Shown: piece by piece, positions 25,144 through 34,515 of the stretch
Layout: the number at the start of each line of letters is the position of its first letter
Numbering within the stretch: the stretch's first letter is position 1
Assembly: GCA_016719135.1 (NCBI GenBank)
Contig: JADKAV010000002.1
Coordinates: 1-64,000 of the forward strand
Reading direction: 5' to 3'
DNA: 64,000 nucleotides
Source of the DNA: Micrococcales bacterium
GTDB lineage: Bacteria; Actinomycetota; Actinomycetes; S36-B12; UBA10799
Program-made: the position numbers and the translations under genes
Notes under the pieces: model-generated
Database searches by the model: none
What the model saw: the letters and a program-made list of their open reading frames with translations, nothing else
Told to the model about the DNA's origin: nothing

Positions 25144-27240
25144 CTACTCGACGAGCACGCTCGCAGTGCTGCCTGCCGGGCCGAAGACCGCCAAGTAGGC
25201 GCCAGCAGGTGCCGGTTTCGTCACTGGGGCACTATCGCCGGAGTCCACCATCGACAACGCGCCGTCGAACAACTTCCAGTCGCTCTGACCCGAGATCGTC
25301 ACCGTCGACGCAGCAGGAACCCGGTACCACTGGACCAGACCCCGGGGGTCAATGGTGACAGTGTTCGGGCCAGACGCCAGGCTGGGCACGGTCGCGGCAG
25401 GCCGCAGGACGCTGCTGCTGAACGACAGATACTCCTCCCCGCTCTGCATGGAGAAGTCGAAGTCATACAGATCACGGCCGAAGCCCAACGGAATCTCAAG
25501 AAACATGCTGCCGACTGTGTCGCTGGTGGTGGCGTCGAAGGGTACGGTCTCGACGAGCGCACCCTTGGCCAGCAGATATCCCGACAGCCCGGGGATTGAC
25601 GCGATTTCGACGGCAGCGGTGCCGGCCAGCGTCCAGTTCAACGACTGTGGACTCTCATTGGCCAGCAACCACTTCGTGCCGACCCGCGCCTGCCACGCCG
25701 GCGACAACGAACCTCCGGAACGGGTCTTCTGCCCCCTGGCGACGTGGGAGTAGTACGTGCCGGTTCCACCGATGCTGCGCTGCACCACGTAGGTGCGGCC
25801 CCAGGCTTTGACGGCGCGGATCGAGGCACCGGGGCTCTGCGTGGACCAGAAGGCCCCGTCATTGCGCAACTCGAAACGGCCTGGGTTGTTCACCCAACGG
25901 CCATCGACCAACCGTGCGACCTTCAGGGACCGGTTCTTGCCCTTGGTCAATTTGAGCGTCTCGTTCTGGGCCAGGAATGTGCCCGAGAGTCTCTTGATCT
26001 TCTTCTTGGCCATCTTCGACGTCACCTTGCCCTTGCCCGGCTCACCGCCGACCTGCTTGGGCATCTTCTTGATGGCGCTCGTCTCGACCAGGGCGTTGAG
26101 CAGCACGGTCTGCGCCACGGTTTCGGCGGCGATGGAACTGAAGCTTCTGCCAGCGCCCTCGACGACGACCGCCAGTCCGTCGTCGGGGGCGACTGCGAAC
26201 GAAGCGTGGTAGTCGACGGTGTCGCCGCCCTTGGTCCACCCGAGCACACCAGCGGATTTCAACGCCGGGTCTTGGACCGAATCCCAACCCAAGCCGTAGC
26301 GCAGGAAGCTGGGCGGTCCGACTCGCAGAGTGGTCGCCGTCTCGTCGGCCGCCATTCGCTGGATGGCGCTGCTGGACAGGATCCGCTTGCCGCCGACCTT
26401 TCCGTCGTTGGTGAACACCTTGGCCAGTTGTGCCATGTCCCGGGATGTGGACATGAGGCCACCGGATGCGAACAAGTTGGTGATCTCGATGGGCTGGACC
26501 TGTCCCCCTTGGATGATCGGGGCGACAGTTCCAGGTGCCGGAACCGACGTCTGGTAGCGCGAGTGCCGCATGCCCAGTGGCTTCAGGATGTTGGCGGTCA
26601 CGTAGTCCTGGAACGGCATGCCGGAGACCCGCTCCACCACCACTCCTGCCAGCGTGAAGCAGTCGTTGCAGTACACATTCATCGCACCCGGCGTCGTCTT
26701 CAGAGGCGAGTTGCGCAGCCCGGCCAGGGCGCGATCGACGTACGAGGGGATCGGTTCGTTACTCCAGGCGTCTGCATAGTCCGTGCCCGGCACTCCTGCT
26801 GAATGGTTGAGCAGCATCCGCACGGTGATCTGCTTGTACTGCGGCGACTGCATCGCGAAATCCGGCACGTAGCGCGTCACCGGAGCGTCCAGCGAGACCT
26901 TGCCCTGGTCCACCAACTGCATCACCGCCATCGTGGTGACCACCTTGCTCACCGATCCGACCCCGAACTGGGTCGTCGGCGATGGCTTGTTTCCGGCGGG
27001 GTTGACCCGGCCGAACGTCTGACTCCACACCGTCTTGCCGTTCGCCACCAGGGCGATGGATGCCGAGGTCGATGAGGTCTGCTTGAGCGCGGACCGCACG
27101 GCCTTGCGGCCTTCTTTGATCGTGGTGTCAAACGACGGCGCCGGCTTCTTGTTGAGGGCCACCGAGGCCTGGGCTGCAGGCACACCCCCGAACACCGTCG
27201 CAGTTACCACTGTGGCTGACAGAATCTTGACGATGCGCAT
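25144..27240 (-). CDS. Secreted beta-lactamase-family serine hydrolase
   Basis: 698 residues. Signal peptide (MRIVKILSATVVTATVFGG, cleaved near AQAS), then a class C/penicillin-binding-type domain: SxxK in GVGSVSKVVT, the Tyr motif in YCNDCFTL, and KGGDTVDYHAS for the KTG-like triad. Residues from about 390 form an extra beta-rich C-terminal half with no known domain. Probably a D-Ala-D-Ala hydrolase or esterase outside the cell. GGAGAGG lies nine bases before the ATG at 27240. The gene is single and bounded by palindromic repeats on both sides. Confidence 0.88.
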   Translation of the reverse strand: MRIVKILSATVVTATVFGGVPAAQASVALNKKPAPSFDTTIKEGRKAVRSALKQTSSTSASIALVANGKTVWSQTFGRVNPAGNKPSPTTQFGVGSVSKVVTTMAVMQLVDQGKVSLDAPVTRYVPDFAMQSPQYKQITVRMLLNHSAGVPGTDYADAWSNEPIPSYVDRALAGLRNSPLKTTPGAMNVYCNDCFTLAGVVVERVSGMPFQDYVTANILKPLGMRHSRYQTSVPAPGTVAPIIQGGQVQPIEITNLFASGGLMSTSRDMAQLAKVFTNDGKVGGKRILSSSAIQRMAADETATTLRVGPPSFLRYGLGWDSVQDPALKSAGVLGWTKGGDTVDYHASFAVAPDDGLAVVVEGAGRSFSSIAAETVAQTVLLNALVETSAIKKMPKQVGGEPGKGKVTSKMAKKKIKRLSGTFLAQNETLKLTKGKNRSLKVARLVDGRWVNNPGRFELRNDGAFWSTQSPGASIRAVKAWGRTYVVQRSIGGTGTYYSHVARGQKTRSGGSLSPAWQARVGTKWLLANESPQSLNWTLAGTAAVEIASIPGLSGYLLAKGALVETVPFDATTSDTVGSMFLEIPLGFGRDLYDFDFSMQSGEEYLSFSSSVLRPAATVPSLASGPNTVTIDPRGLVQWYRVPAASTVTISGQSDWKLFDGALSMVDSGDSAPVTKPAPAGAYLAVFGPAGSTASVLVE

Positions 27241-27360
27241 GTCGCCCGGCCTCTCCTGCCACGCGAGGCCGCGGAGCTATGCACTGACCGTAGTTGATCC
27301 AGGGCGGGCTGTCGAACGGCTACATGCGCCACAGACGCGGGGCCTGCGCCACGGAACCTC

Positions 27361-27407
27361 GACTTTGGACGCAGCGTGCCACGCAATGACCTGATCTGAC
27401 CGAAGTC
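27361..27407. repeat. Palindromic intergenic repeat, copy 4 (diverged)
   Basis: gactttgg...cgaagtc, same length (47 bp) as the copies around the IS, with internal changes. It sits in the 295-base gap between the serine hydrolase and VOC genes; I see no gene in the rest of that gap. Confidence 0.7.
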
Positions 27408-27535
27408 CCCCCGCAACCGCGCCGTCGCTGACCGTCGCGTCCACTCCAACAACCGGCAGCCTTGGCCTCATCGACGACGGCATTCGCGGCCCACCTTGAT
27501 CGAACGAAATCAGGAACGCGGCATCCCACGTCTCC

Positions 27536-27975
27536 TCAACCGATCTGCTCCGCAAGCGCAACGATGATCCCGGCCGGACCGCGCAGGTAGCACAGCCGGA
27601 ATGATTCCTCGTACTGCGCAACCTCACCCAGCACCTGCGCACCATGGGGACGCAGGCGAGCGATGGTGTCGTCGATGTCGTCGACGGCGAACATGACCCG
27701 GTGCAGGCCCAGGGTGTTCGGGGACGGGGACGGCGGGTCAGCGCTCAGCGCGGCCGGCGTCTCGTATCTGGTCAACTCCAACCGGCCGGACCCATCGGCG
27801 TGCACATCATGACGATCTGACTGCGGACACCGTCGAGGCCCACGGTCTGATCCGCATACGCCCCTTCGATGTCGACCCGATCCTGCTCCTCGAGGCCGAT
27901 CTCCGAGAAGTAGGCCACGGCGGCATCGAGGTCGTCGACGACGATCGCGATGTTGTCCAAACGCAGAAGGGTCAT
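27536..27975 (-). CDS. VOC (glyoxalase/bleomycin-resistance fold) protein, one frameshift
   Basis: About 146 residues once frames are joined: MTLLRLDNIAIVVDDLDAAV, FSEIGLEEQDRVDIEGAYAD, then after a break near 27790 GSGRLELTRYETP, TLGLHRVMFAVDDIDDTIARL and LCYLRGPAGIIVALAEQIG. Two beta-alpha-beta-beta-beta repeats are visible, with metal-ligand candidates in the usual places (N-terminal D/H, central E, C-terminal E). One missing C in an ACGCC(C)GATG run explains the break. Substrate unknown. Confidence 0.82.
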
Positions 27976-28051
27976 GTCGTGAGCCTAGAAAGGGTGGCAA
28001 GATCTCGCTCGCTCGGTGCGTCGCCACAATGGTTGCGGATGCGGCCCGCTT

Positions 28052-29071
28052 TCACTTCAGGCGAGCCTCACGGACCATCGCCCGGATGGTTCGGGTCACC
28101 AGTCTGGGCTGATCCAGCTGAATGTAATGCCCACTCTTGGCGGCGGTCACATGGCGTGCGCCCGGCACGAGTTCGGCAAGCATGTCCTGCGATGCCTGGA
28201 ATGCGCGTTCGAGGTCGTTGATCGGCCAATCGGGCGGGAAGCCGAACGGGTTCGCAAGGTCGCGGGAGTGGGAGAGGACCGTGAGCGGCATCCGGCGCAA
28301 TGGGGTGTCGGCCTGCGCTTGGCGCACTTGGGCGGCACTTATCTCCAAGCTGAGTCGCTCGACTGCCGAGTAGGTCTGCAGACTTGGCGGAGGCTGAGGG
28401 TTCAGCACCGCGGCCAAATACTGCTCAGGCGTCAGGAACTCCTTGTACCCGGCGACGAAGTCCTCATTCTGTGCGTCGATCGACACGAGGCCGGCGATCC
28501 TGCCCGGGCGAAGGGTCGCATACTGGCGGGCAACCATGCCGCCGAAGGAGTGACCGACCAGAACATAGGGGCCTGGCACATCGGCGGCATGCAGCAGTTT
28601 GCGCAGATCGACGACGATGTCGAGAGCGCTGCGCGGCATCGCCACCGGGTCGCTGCGGCTCAACGTGCCGGGCAGTAGGTACGTGCCGGGGCGGTCGTAG
28701 GCGCACACGCGGGTGAACCGGGCCACCGCTGGGAACACCGCCCGTCCCGGCCCCGACGGCGGCATGCTCCACACCTTCGCGAGGTCACCGGTTCCGGCCT
28801 CGAGCACGACGGTGGGGCTGCCAGTGCCTCGGCACGTGATGAACAGCTTGCGACCACCCTGGATCGCGACCCGCTTGGCGAAGTTCCGGCGCCCGGCATG
28901 CGCGGCCTTGTGGGGTCGGTGCGCGGCCACTGCCGCGGTTGACCCACCAGGCGACAAACGTAGTCGCGCAGGTTCGCCGCGTGCAGGCGCTGATGACACT
29001 GCCCCCGCAGCCGTTCCGCAGCCGACCAGGAGCACAGATGCGAGGATCGCGGGCAAGGCCTGAGCGTTCAA
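28052..29071 (-). CDS. Alpha/beta-hydrolase lipoprotein
   Basis: 339 residues from a TTG at 29071 preceded by GGAAGG. Lipobox SVLLVGC predicts a surface lipoprotein. The hydrolase fold shows oxyanion-side GTGSPTVVLEAGTGD, the nucleophile elbow GHSFGGMVARQYA (catalytic Ser), DAQNEDF after the acid strand region and the C-terminal SGHYIQLDQP (catalytic His). Substrate unknown. Confidence 0.85.
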   Translation of the reverse strand: MNAQALPAILASVLLVGCGTAAGAVSSAPARGEPARLRLSPGGSTAAVAAHRPHKAAHAGRRNFAKRVAIQGGRKLFITCRGTGSPTVVLEAGTGDLAKVWSMPPSGPGRAVFPAVARFTRVCAYDRPGTYLLPGTLSRSDPVAMPRSALDIVVDLRKLLHAADVPGPYVLVGHSFGGMVARQYATLRPGRIAGLVSIDAQNEDFVAGYKEFLTPEQYLAAVLNPQPPPSLQTYSAVERLSLEISAAQVRQAQADTPLRRMPLTVLSHSRDLANPFGFPPDWPINDLERAFQASQDMLAELVPGARHVTAAKSGHYIQLDQPRLVTRTIRAMVREARLK

Positions 29072-29174
29072 TCGAATACCTTCCCGACCTCGACCCCACG
29101 AAGACCTTACCTCCGCGGAAGCCAGGCGTACGGCTGACGCCGGCACGCCCCGCCGTGATTCCGTGGACTCGCGG

Positions 29175-30227
29175 CTAGCCCCGTTCGCGCGCCTGCTGCA
29201 TCCCGGCAGACAAGGCCGCCACGGCTTCGGCCAGCGCTCGTTTGCTCCATTTCCCCACCCCGGTGGCATTGACGAACGCGTGGATGTGCCCCTCCACGAG
29301 CTGCAGCGATGTGGGTACGTCCGCGGCCCGCAGCTTCTTCGCGTAAGCGATGCCTTCGTCACGAAGAACGTCGAAACCGGAGACCGCAACGTGCGCAGGC
29401 GGGTGTCCCGTCGGATCACCGAGCAGCGGTGAGGCCCGTGGGTCGGTCCGGTCCGAAGGATTGGGCAGATAGTGCCCGATGTACCAGTCCATCTGCTTCT
29501 CGGTGAGGAAGTAGCCGTCGGAGAACAGTCGGTACGAAGCGTGCTTGGTGCTGACGTCGGTGACGGGGAAGAAGAGCAACTGGAAGTCAGGAGGCCCGTT
29601 CTCGTCGTCCAGGGTCTCGGCGCAGACAACGGCGCTGAGGTTCCCGCCCGCGCTGTCCCCCGCGACCGCCACGGTGGTTCCCCACTGCGGATGCGAACGC
29701 AGCCATCGGTAGGCGTCGACCGCGTCGTGCACGGCGGCCGGGAACGGATGCTCAGGGGCCAGCCGATAGTCGACCGACACGATCACCAGGTTCGTGTGCG
29801 CGGCCAGGAAACGGCATACCGAATCGACGGACACGAGACTCCCGACGACCCAACCACCACCGTGGTAGTACGCGACGGCACCTTCGACTTCGGCTGCCGC
29901 AGACCCTCGGTAGACCCGGCCGGCGACCGACCCCTCGCGCGTGGGTATCCGTACGTCCTCGATGATGTCGACCTGTTCGGGAGCACCGAAGATCATGGCT
30001 TCGGCATCGACCTGTTCACGTGCTTGCCGAAGGGGCAGATCCTCGAAACTCGAGCCGGGCATCGCGTTCAGCAACCGCAACGCCATCTGCACCTCGGTGA
30101 GCAGACGCTGCCCGTCGATGACGACCGGTTTGCCCGCGATGAGGCGCTGGGCGGGCTCGGGGAGCATACCCAGGCCACGGATCACCCCTTGGATTGCTCG
30201 CTGCTGAACGTTGAGCGATTCGGACAT
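29175..30227 (-). CDS. Alpha/beta-hydrolase of the hormone-sensitive-lipase (HSL) family
   Basis: 350 residues. HSL hallmark HGGGWVVGS, nucleophile GDSAGGNLSA, acid in DVLRDEGIAYA (after VSGFD) and His in GHIHAFVNATG. The ATG at 30227 follows GGGAG at seven bases. A carboxylesterase/lipase acting on short acyl esters is the family expectation. Confidence 0.9.
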   Translation of the reverse strand: MSESLNVQQRAIQGVIRGLGMLPEPAQRLIAGKPVVIDGQRLLTEVQMALRLLNAMPGSSFEDLPLRQAREQVDAEAMIFGAPEQVDIIEDVRIPTREGSVAGRVYRGSAAAEVEGAVAYYHGGGWVVGSLVSVDSVCRFLAAHTNLVIVSVDYRLAPEHPFPAAVHDAVDAYRWLRSHPQWGTTVAVAGDSAGGNLSAVVCAETLDDENGPPDFQLLFFPVTDVSTKHASYRLFSDGYFLTEKQMDWYIGHYLPNPSDRTDPRASPLLGDPTGHPPAHVAVSGFDVLRDEGIAYAKKLRAADVPTSLQLVEGHIHAFVNATGVGKWSKRALAEAVAALSAGMQQARERG

Positions 30228-30283
30228 CACTGCTCCCATCGGCAAGGCGGACTCGACCACTGTAGAGCGCTGCCGCGGACCAA

Positions 30284-31018
30284 CTACTGATGCAGGGCCA
30301 GGGCCATGATCCCGTTGAAGTCGACGAAACCCAATCGGGCCCAATACTGCGACAGGGCGCGATTCGCCGCGGCCCGTTCATCAAGGTCCGCGAGATCAGG
30401 CTGCATGGGGTAGAGAGCCGCCACATCGGCACATCTGCCGAGTTCCCGCAGAGCCAGCTCTGTGGCCAGGAGCCCGTACTCCGCGCCTCGCCAATCCGGG
30501 CTGATCTCCATGCTGTTGACGATCACTGCCCGACCGTGAACCAGTTCCATTTCGGCGGTGAGTTCTGCGAGTTCGAAATGCTCACCGAGCAACGCCTCCC
30601 CGACCAGGGCCACATCCAGACCAAGCGCGGAAAGTCCGTCCCAGCAGGACTCAGACCGTAGATCCGCGGTCACCAGTCGACCGTTGCCGACCGGCATGAT
30701 CAGCGTCTCCGGGAGCAGCCGGCTCAACTCTGGCAGGTAGGTGGCGGCGTCGACGTGGGCGAGCGTGGACAGCGCTGCCAGGTCAACGTCGGGGCCGTCG
30801 TCCGGCGACCATTCCACGTGCACCGAGGCCAGATACTCCTGAACCGCGCCAGGCGTGGACCCGTGGCTCGACTGACGCACGTCCGTTCGCAAGGTGACGA
30901 ACAACGTCGGGCGCAAGCCCTCGACGACCGAGCGTCTGCTCGATTCGGCGGCCTCCACGTCTTGAGTGTCGTACGCCGGCGACTCCCATGCAGGATTTCT
31001 GGAGCTGCCGTGCTCCCA
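30284..31018 (-). CDS. GNAT-like protein, N-terminus lost in an A-free block
   Basis: About 235 residues of normal coding sequence, ending ALSQYWARLGFVDFNGIMALALHQ, which resembles the end of GNAT acetyltransferases (ARLGF preceded by RALSQYW). The upstream part (VNSMEISPDWRGAEYGLLATELALRELG) resembles the acetyl-CoA strand-helix region. No clear start is visible; the frame passes straight into the adenine-free sequence beginning at 31019, so the true N-terminus is unknown. Confidence 0.55.
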   Translation of the reverse strand, partial: WEHGSSRNPAWESPAYDTQDVEAAESSRRSVVEGLRPTLFVTLRTDVRQSSHGSTPGAVQEYLASVHVEWSPDDGPDVDLAALSTLAHVDAATYLPELSRLLPETLIMPVGNGRLVTADLRSESCWDGLSALGLDVALVGEALLGEHFELAELTAEMELVHGRAVIVNSMEISPDWRGAEYGLLATELALRELGRCADVAALYPMQPDLADLDERAAANRALSQYWARLGFVDFNGIMALALHQ

Positions 31019-32238
31019 GGGGGCCGGGCGGCGGGGGGCGGCGGGCGCGGCGCGGCGCTGGGGGGCCGTGGGGGGGGCGCGCCGCCGCGTGCCGGCCCGG
31101 GGGGGGGGCCGGCGGGCCCTGCCCGGGGGGGGTGGGGGCGGTGGGGGGGGGCCGGCGGGGGGCCTGGGGGTTGGGGGGGGGGGGGGGGGGGGGGGGGCCG
31201 CGGGGGGGGGGGTGGCGGGTGGGGGCCGGTGGGGCGGCGGGGGGGGCGGGCCGGCGGCCGGGGCGGGGGGGGGGGGGGGGGCGGCCGGCGGCGGGGCGGG
31301 GGCCGGGGGGGGGGGGTGGGGGGGGGGCCGGTGCGCGGCCCGGGGGCCGGGGGCGGGCGGGCGCCCCGGCCGCCGGGGCGGCTGTGGCCGGCCGCCGGCG
31401 CGGGGGGGGGGGGCGGGGCGGGGGGGGGCCCGCGGCGGCCCCGGGGGGGGCGTTGGGGGCGTGGTGGGGGGGCTTGGGGGCCGTTGCGCCCGGCGGGGGG
31501 GGGGGGGCCGCGCGGCGGGCCGGGGGGGCGGGCGGGGGGGCCGGGGGGGGGGCGGGGTGGGGCCGGGCGGCGGGGCGGCGCGCGTGGGGGGGGGGCGGGG
31601 GCCGCCGCCGGCGCGCCGGCGGGCGGGGCGCGCCGGCCGGCGGGGGCGGCCGCCGGCGGGGGGGCCGGGGGGCGCCGGGCCGCGGCGGCGGGCCGGCGGG
31701 GCGGCGCGGCCGGGCCGCGGCCCCCGCGCGCGCCCGGGGGGGGCGGGGCGGGGGGGGCCGGGGCCGGGCCGCCGCCGCGGCGGGCCCCGGGGCGCCGGCG
31801 GGGCCGGTGGGGGGCGCCGCCGGGCGTGGCTGGGCCCGGCCCCGGGCCCCGGCCGGGGCGGGCCGGCGGCCGGCCGCGGCGGGCGTGCCGCGGGCGCCGG
31901 CCGGCGCGGGCGGCGGCCCGCGGGCGCGGCGGGCGGCGGCCGGGCCCGCGGCGGCGGGCGCGTGGGGGGGGGGGGGGCTGCCGCGGGGGGCCGCCCGGGC
32001 CGGGGGGCTGGGGCGGGGGCCGGCGCCGGCGGGGGCCCCGGGCCCGTGGCCCCCGGCCGCGCGCCCCCGGCCGGCGGGCGCCGCGCCGGCCGGCCGGCGC
32101 CCCGGGGGCGGGGCGCCCCGGTGGCGCCGCCGGCGGGGCGCCGGCGTTGGCGGGCTGGGGGGCGGGGGCGGCCCGGGGCGGCGCGGGGGGCGGGGGGGGG
32201 GGGGGTGGCCTGGGCCCGGGCGGCGGCGGGGGCGCGGG
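31019..32238. other. 1,220-base block with no adenine on the + strand
   Basis: Every base from 31019 to 32238 is G, C or T; G dominates, C is common, T is rare and stands before G or another T. Because all stop codons need A (plus strand) or T (minus strand), all six frames are open, giving spurious 400-650-residue Gly-rich or Pro-rich frames. The block begins and ends abruptly beside ordinary sequence. I assign no gene here. Confidence 0.9.
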
Positions 32239-32354
32239 ACACTCACCTTGAACTGCCTGGAAGTCAGTAGGAAGCCCGCAGGTCGCCCAGGTATCGATCA
32301 CCGCGATTCGCGTCGAGTCGCTCGAAACGACGTAGGCAACAAGGCCCGGACCGC

Positions 32355-33530
32355 TCAGGCCGCAGGGGGTTCGACCGGCAACCTGGGCGACGCCGATTCC
32401 AGCACAGCGTCGTAGGCAGCCGATGTTGTGGCCGCCATCTGATCCCATCCGAGCCGACGCGTCACCGTGATCGGACCCGCATCGGCGTAGCGCTTCCACA
32501 GGGCCTCGTGGCGCAGCAACTCCACCAAAGCCGCTGCGAGCGCCGAGGGAGAAGAGGGAGGCACCACCATCCCGTTGACACCGTCCTCAACGACCGCACG
32601 CAGGCACGACACGTCGGTTGCCACGGTCGGTAGGCCGACGCTGAGGGCTTCGGCAGCGGCCATCGCCGGCGGCGAGGTCGTGTAGTCGTATTTGAAGGGC
32701 CAGGCTCCGGCCTGCGCCGACGCCATCTCCCCGAGCAGATCCGACACCGGCTCGGTCACCACATCGAGGTGGTCTCCCAGTCCGGCGGCATGCGCCTTGG
32801 CCAGTAACCCGTCGAGTTCGGGACGCGGAATCAGCAGCAGCCGCAAGCGAGCGTCGGGCACAGCCTTGAGCACCAGCGGGAAACAGTCGAGCAGCGTGTC
32901 GATCCCGCGCACGGATTCCGCGCGGCCGGCGAAGAGAACCACCGGCGCGCTGCTGGAACGTTGCGCCCGCCGCGGATCCACCGGCGCGCCAGAGCCCAGC
33001 CGACGAACGTCCATGCCGCGCAACCTGTCCAGTACCCGCGGGTCCGGGGTGAGTACCGTGTGGGTCCCGGCCCGACGCAGCGCCCGGCGGACAAGGGCCG
33101 GTGGCACCACCGTGGTCGCCGCCACGCGAGGGCGCAACACGTTCGACTGCAGTGCGGCTTTCAATCCACCTGAGCGCAACCGACGCGGCGACGGCAGCGT
33201 CGGCCACGCATACATCGTCATGAGGTTCGCAAAGGAGGGGATGCCTGTGCGCCCAGCGAACAGGGGTGCCAGCGCACCGCCGTGCAGGTGCACGATGTCG
33301 GGTCGCCACGCGCGCAACGCTGAGTCCAGCGCTTCGCGTCGACCCATCGGAAAGGTCTCAACCGCACCGCCGAGCTCGGTGACACCTGCAAAGACGTCGG
33401 TGCCGTCGTGGGCCGCCGTCGTGATCAGGAAGTGCTCGCCCGGCACCCGCTGGGCCGTTTCGGTGACGGTCCGCCCCATCGCCTCGTGCCCCGAGAACTC
33501 AGCGATGACGTGCACCACCCGCAAGGTCAT
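32355..33530 (-). CDS. Glycosyltransferase family 4 (GT-B)
   Basis: 391 residues. Retaining GT-B transferase of the GT4 type: N-terminal Rossmann half (VVHVIAEFSGHEAMGRTVTE, DIVHLHGGAL), linker PVVLFAGRAESVRGIDTLL, and C-terminal donor site with AMAAAEALSVGLPTVATDVSCLRAVVEDGVNGMVVPP (the EALSVG element). ATG at 33530 overlaps the upstream GT2 stop by four bases (ATGA). Last gene of a five-gene coupled run; 116 bases further is the adenine-free block. Confidence 0.88.
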   Translation of the reverse strand: MTLRVVHVIAEFSGHEAMGRTVTETAQRVPGEHFLITTAAHDGTDVFAGVTELGGAVETFPMGRREALDSALRAWRPDIVHLHGGALAPLFAGRTGIPSFANLMTMYAWPTLPSPRRLRSGGLKAALQSNVLRPRVAATTVVPPALVRRALRRAGTHTVLTPDPRVLDRLRGMDVRRLGSGAPVDPRRAQRSSSAPVVLFAGRAESVRGIDTLLDCFPLVLKAVPDARLRLLLIPRPELDGLLAKAHAAGLGDHLDVVTEPVSDLLGEMASAQAGAWPFKYDYTTSPPAMAAAEALSVGLPTVATDVSCLRAVVEDGVNGMVVPPSSPSALAAALVELLRHEALWKRYADAGPITVTRRLGWDQMAATTSAAYDAVLESASPRLPVEPPAA

Positions 33531-34318
33531 GCCGCAGCCCTGCGCATTCCGCGCAGAAGACCGGCCGCCTCAACACCTTTGAGCAGCCCCAGACCCGAGG
33601 CCTTGACCGGATGCTTGGCCAGTGTGCCGGCTTGCTTGAGAACACCGGACCGGGCCAGGTGTGCGCGGCCTTCTGGATGCCGGCTGAGGTACTCGGCGAC
33701 CCACCGGCCGTAGTACTGCTTCTTGCTGTAGGTGACGTGCAGCTGGATCCGGCCCTCGTCGTGCCAGATCAATGAGTCGATGCGGTCGACGATGACGCCG
33801 AGCGCCTTGGTGCGGTCGGCAAGATCCCAGTCCTCCGCAGCCGTCAGCGTCTCGTCCCAGCCGCCGGTGGCGTCGAACACCTCCCGGCGGAACGCACGGG
33901 GGGCTTCCACATCCGCGTCGCCCACGTACAGGCTCTTCTCGAGCACACGGCAGGACGCGAAGAAGCCTTCCCCGAAGGAACGCTCCGGGATGATCACAGC
34001 GCCCACCTCGGGCCTGCGTTCGAAGACCTCCACGAAGTCCGCGACCACTGTCGGCTCAAGGACCATGTCGGAGTCGATGAACACGACGATGTCGCCGGTA
34101 GATTCTGCAGCGCCCCGGTTGCGTTGCGCGCTGCGTTCAGGCTTCTGGTCGAACGTCAGATCAGCCAATGCCTGCGCGATCTCGACGGTGCCATCCGTGG
34201 AACTGTTGTCCACCACGATCACTTCAACGTCCGAATGGGTCTGAGTGCGGCACGACTCCAGGCATGCGGCAAGCGTGCGCGCGGAGTTGCGGGCCGGAAC
34301 GATCAGGCTGACTCTCAT
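33527..34318 (-). CDS. Glycosyltransferase family 2 (GT-A)
   Basis: 263 residues. Inverting GT-A fold: SLIVPARNSARTLAACLESC, VIVVDNSSTDGT, AQRNRGAAESTGDIVVFIDSDM (the DSD metal/UDP motif), and the acceptor ED motif in TAAEDWDLADR. C-terminal basic helices (HPVKASGLGLLKG). It overlaps genes on both sides by four bases, so it is translationally coupled. Confidence 0.9.
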   Translation of the reverse strand: MRVSLIVPARNSARTLAACLESCRTQTHSDVEVIVVDNSSTDGTVEIAQALADLTFDQKPERSAQRNRGAAESTGDIVVFIDSDMVLEPTVVADFVEVFERRPEVGAVIIPERSFGEGFFASCRVLEKSLYVGDADVEAPRAFRREVFDATGGWDETLTAAEDWDLADRTKALGVIVDRIDSLIWHDEGRIQLHVTYSKKQYYGRWVAEYLSRHPEGRAHLARSGVLKQAGTLAKHPVKASGLGLLKGVEAAGLLRGMRRAAA

Positions 34319-34515
34319 GCTTGCTCCCTGCCGGTGAGCATCCAGATCGGGACGCTGAGGATGCCGAATGCGAAACCCATGGTGACGAAGACGTCAGATA
34401 CCGCTCGCTGACCCATGCTGACCAGCGCGGCGGCGAACAGCATCGCCAGCACTGCGACGATCAGCGGGACCCGCCACGCCCACCGGCGCAGATTCGAAGC
34501 TTCAGGCCGCATCAT
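34315..34515 (-). CDS. Small two-helix membrane protein in the glycosyltransferase operon
   Basis: 66 residues: basic N-terminus (RPEASNLRRWAW) then two helices (PLIVAVLAMLFAAALVSMG and VFVTMGFAFGILSVPIWML). It overlaps the upstream GT4 gene by 14 bases and the downstream GT2 by four. The tight coupling suggests a structural role beside the transferases; no family recognised. Confidence 0.65.
   Translation of the reverse strand: MMRPEASNLRRWAWRVPLIVAVLAMLFAAALVSMGQRAVSDVFVTMGFAFGILSVPIWMLTGREQA

Noticed and set aside
30284..32499. Six overlapping 430-650-residue frames, Gly-rich or Pro-rich
   Set aside because: They are open only because the block has no A on the plus strand and so no stop codon on either strand; no start, domain or codon pattern supports them.
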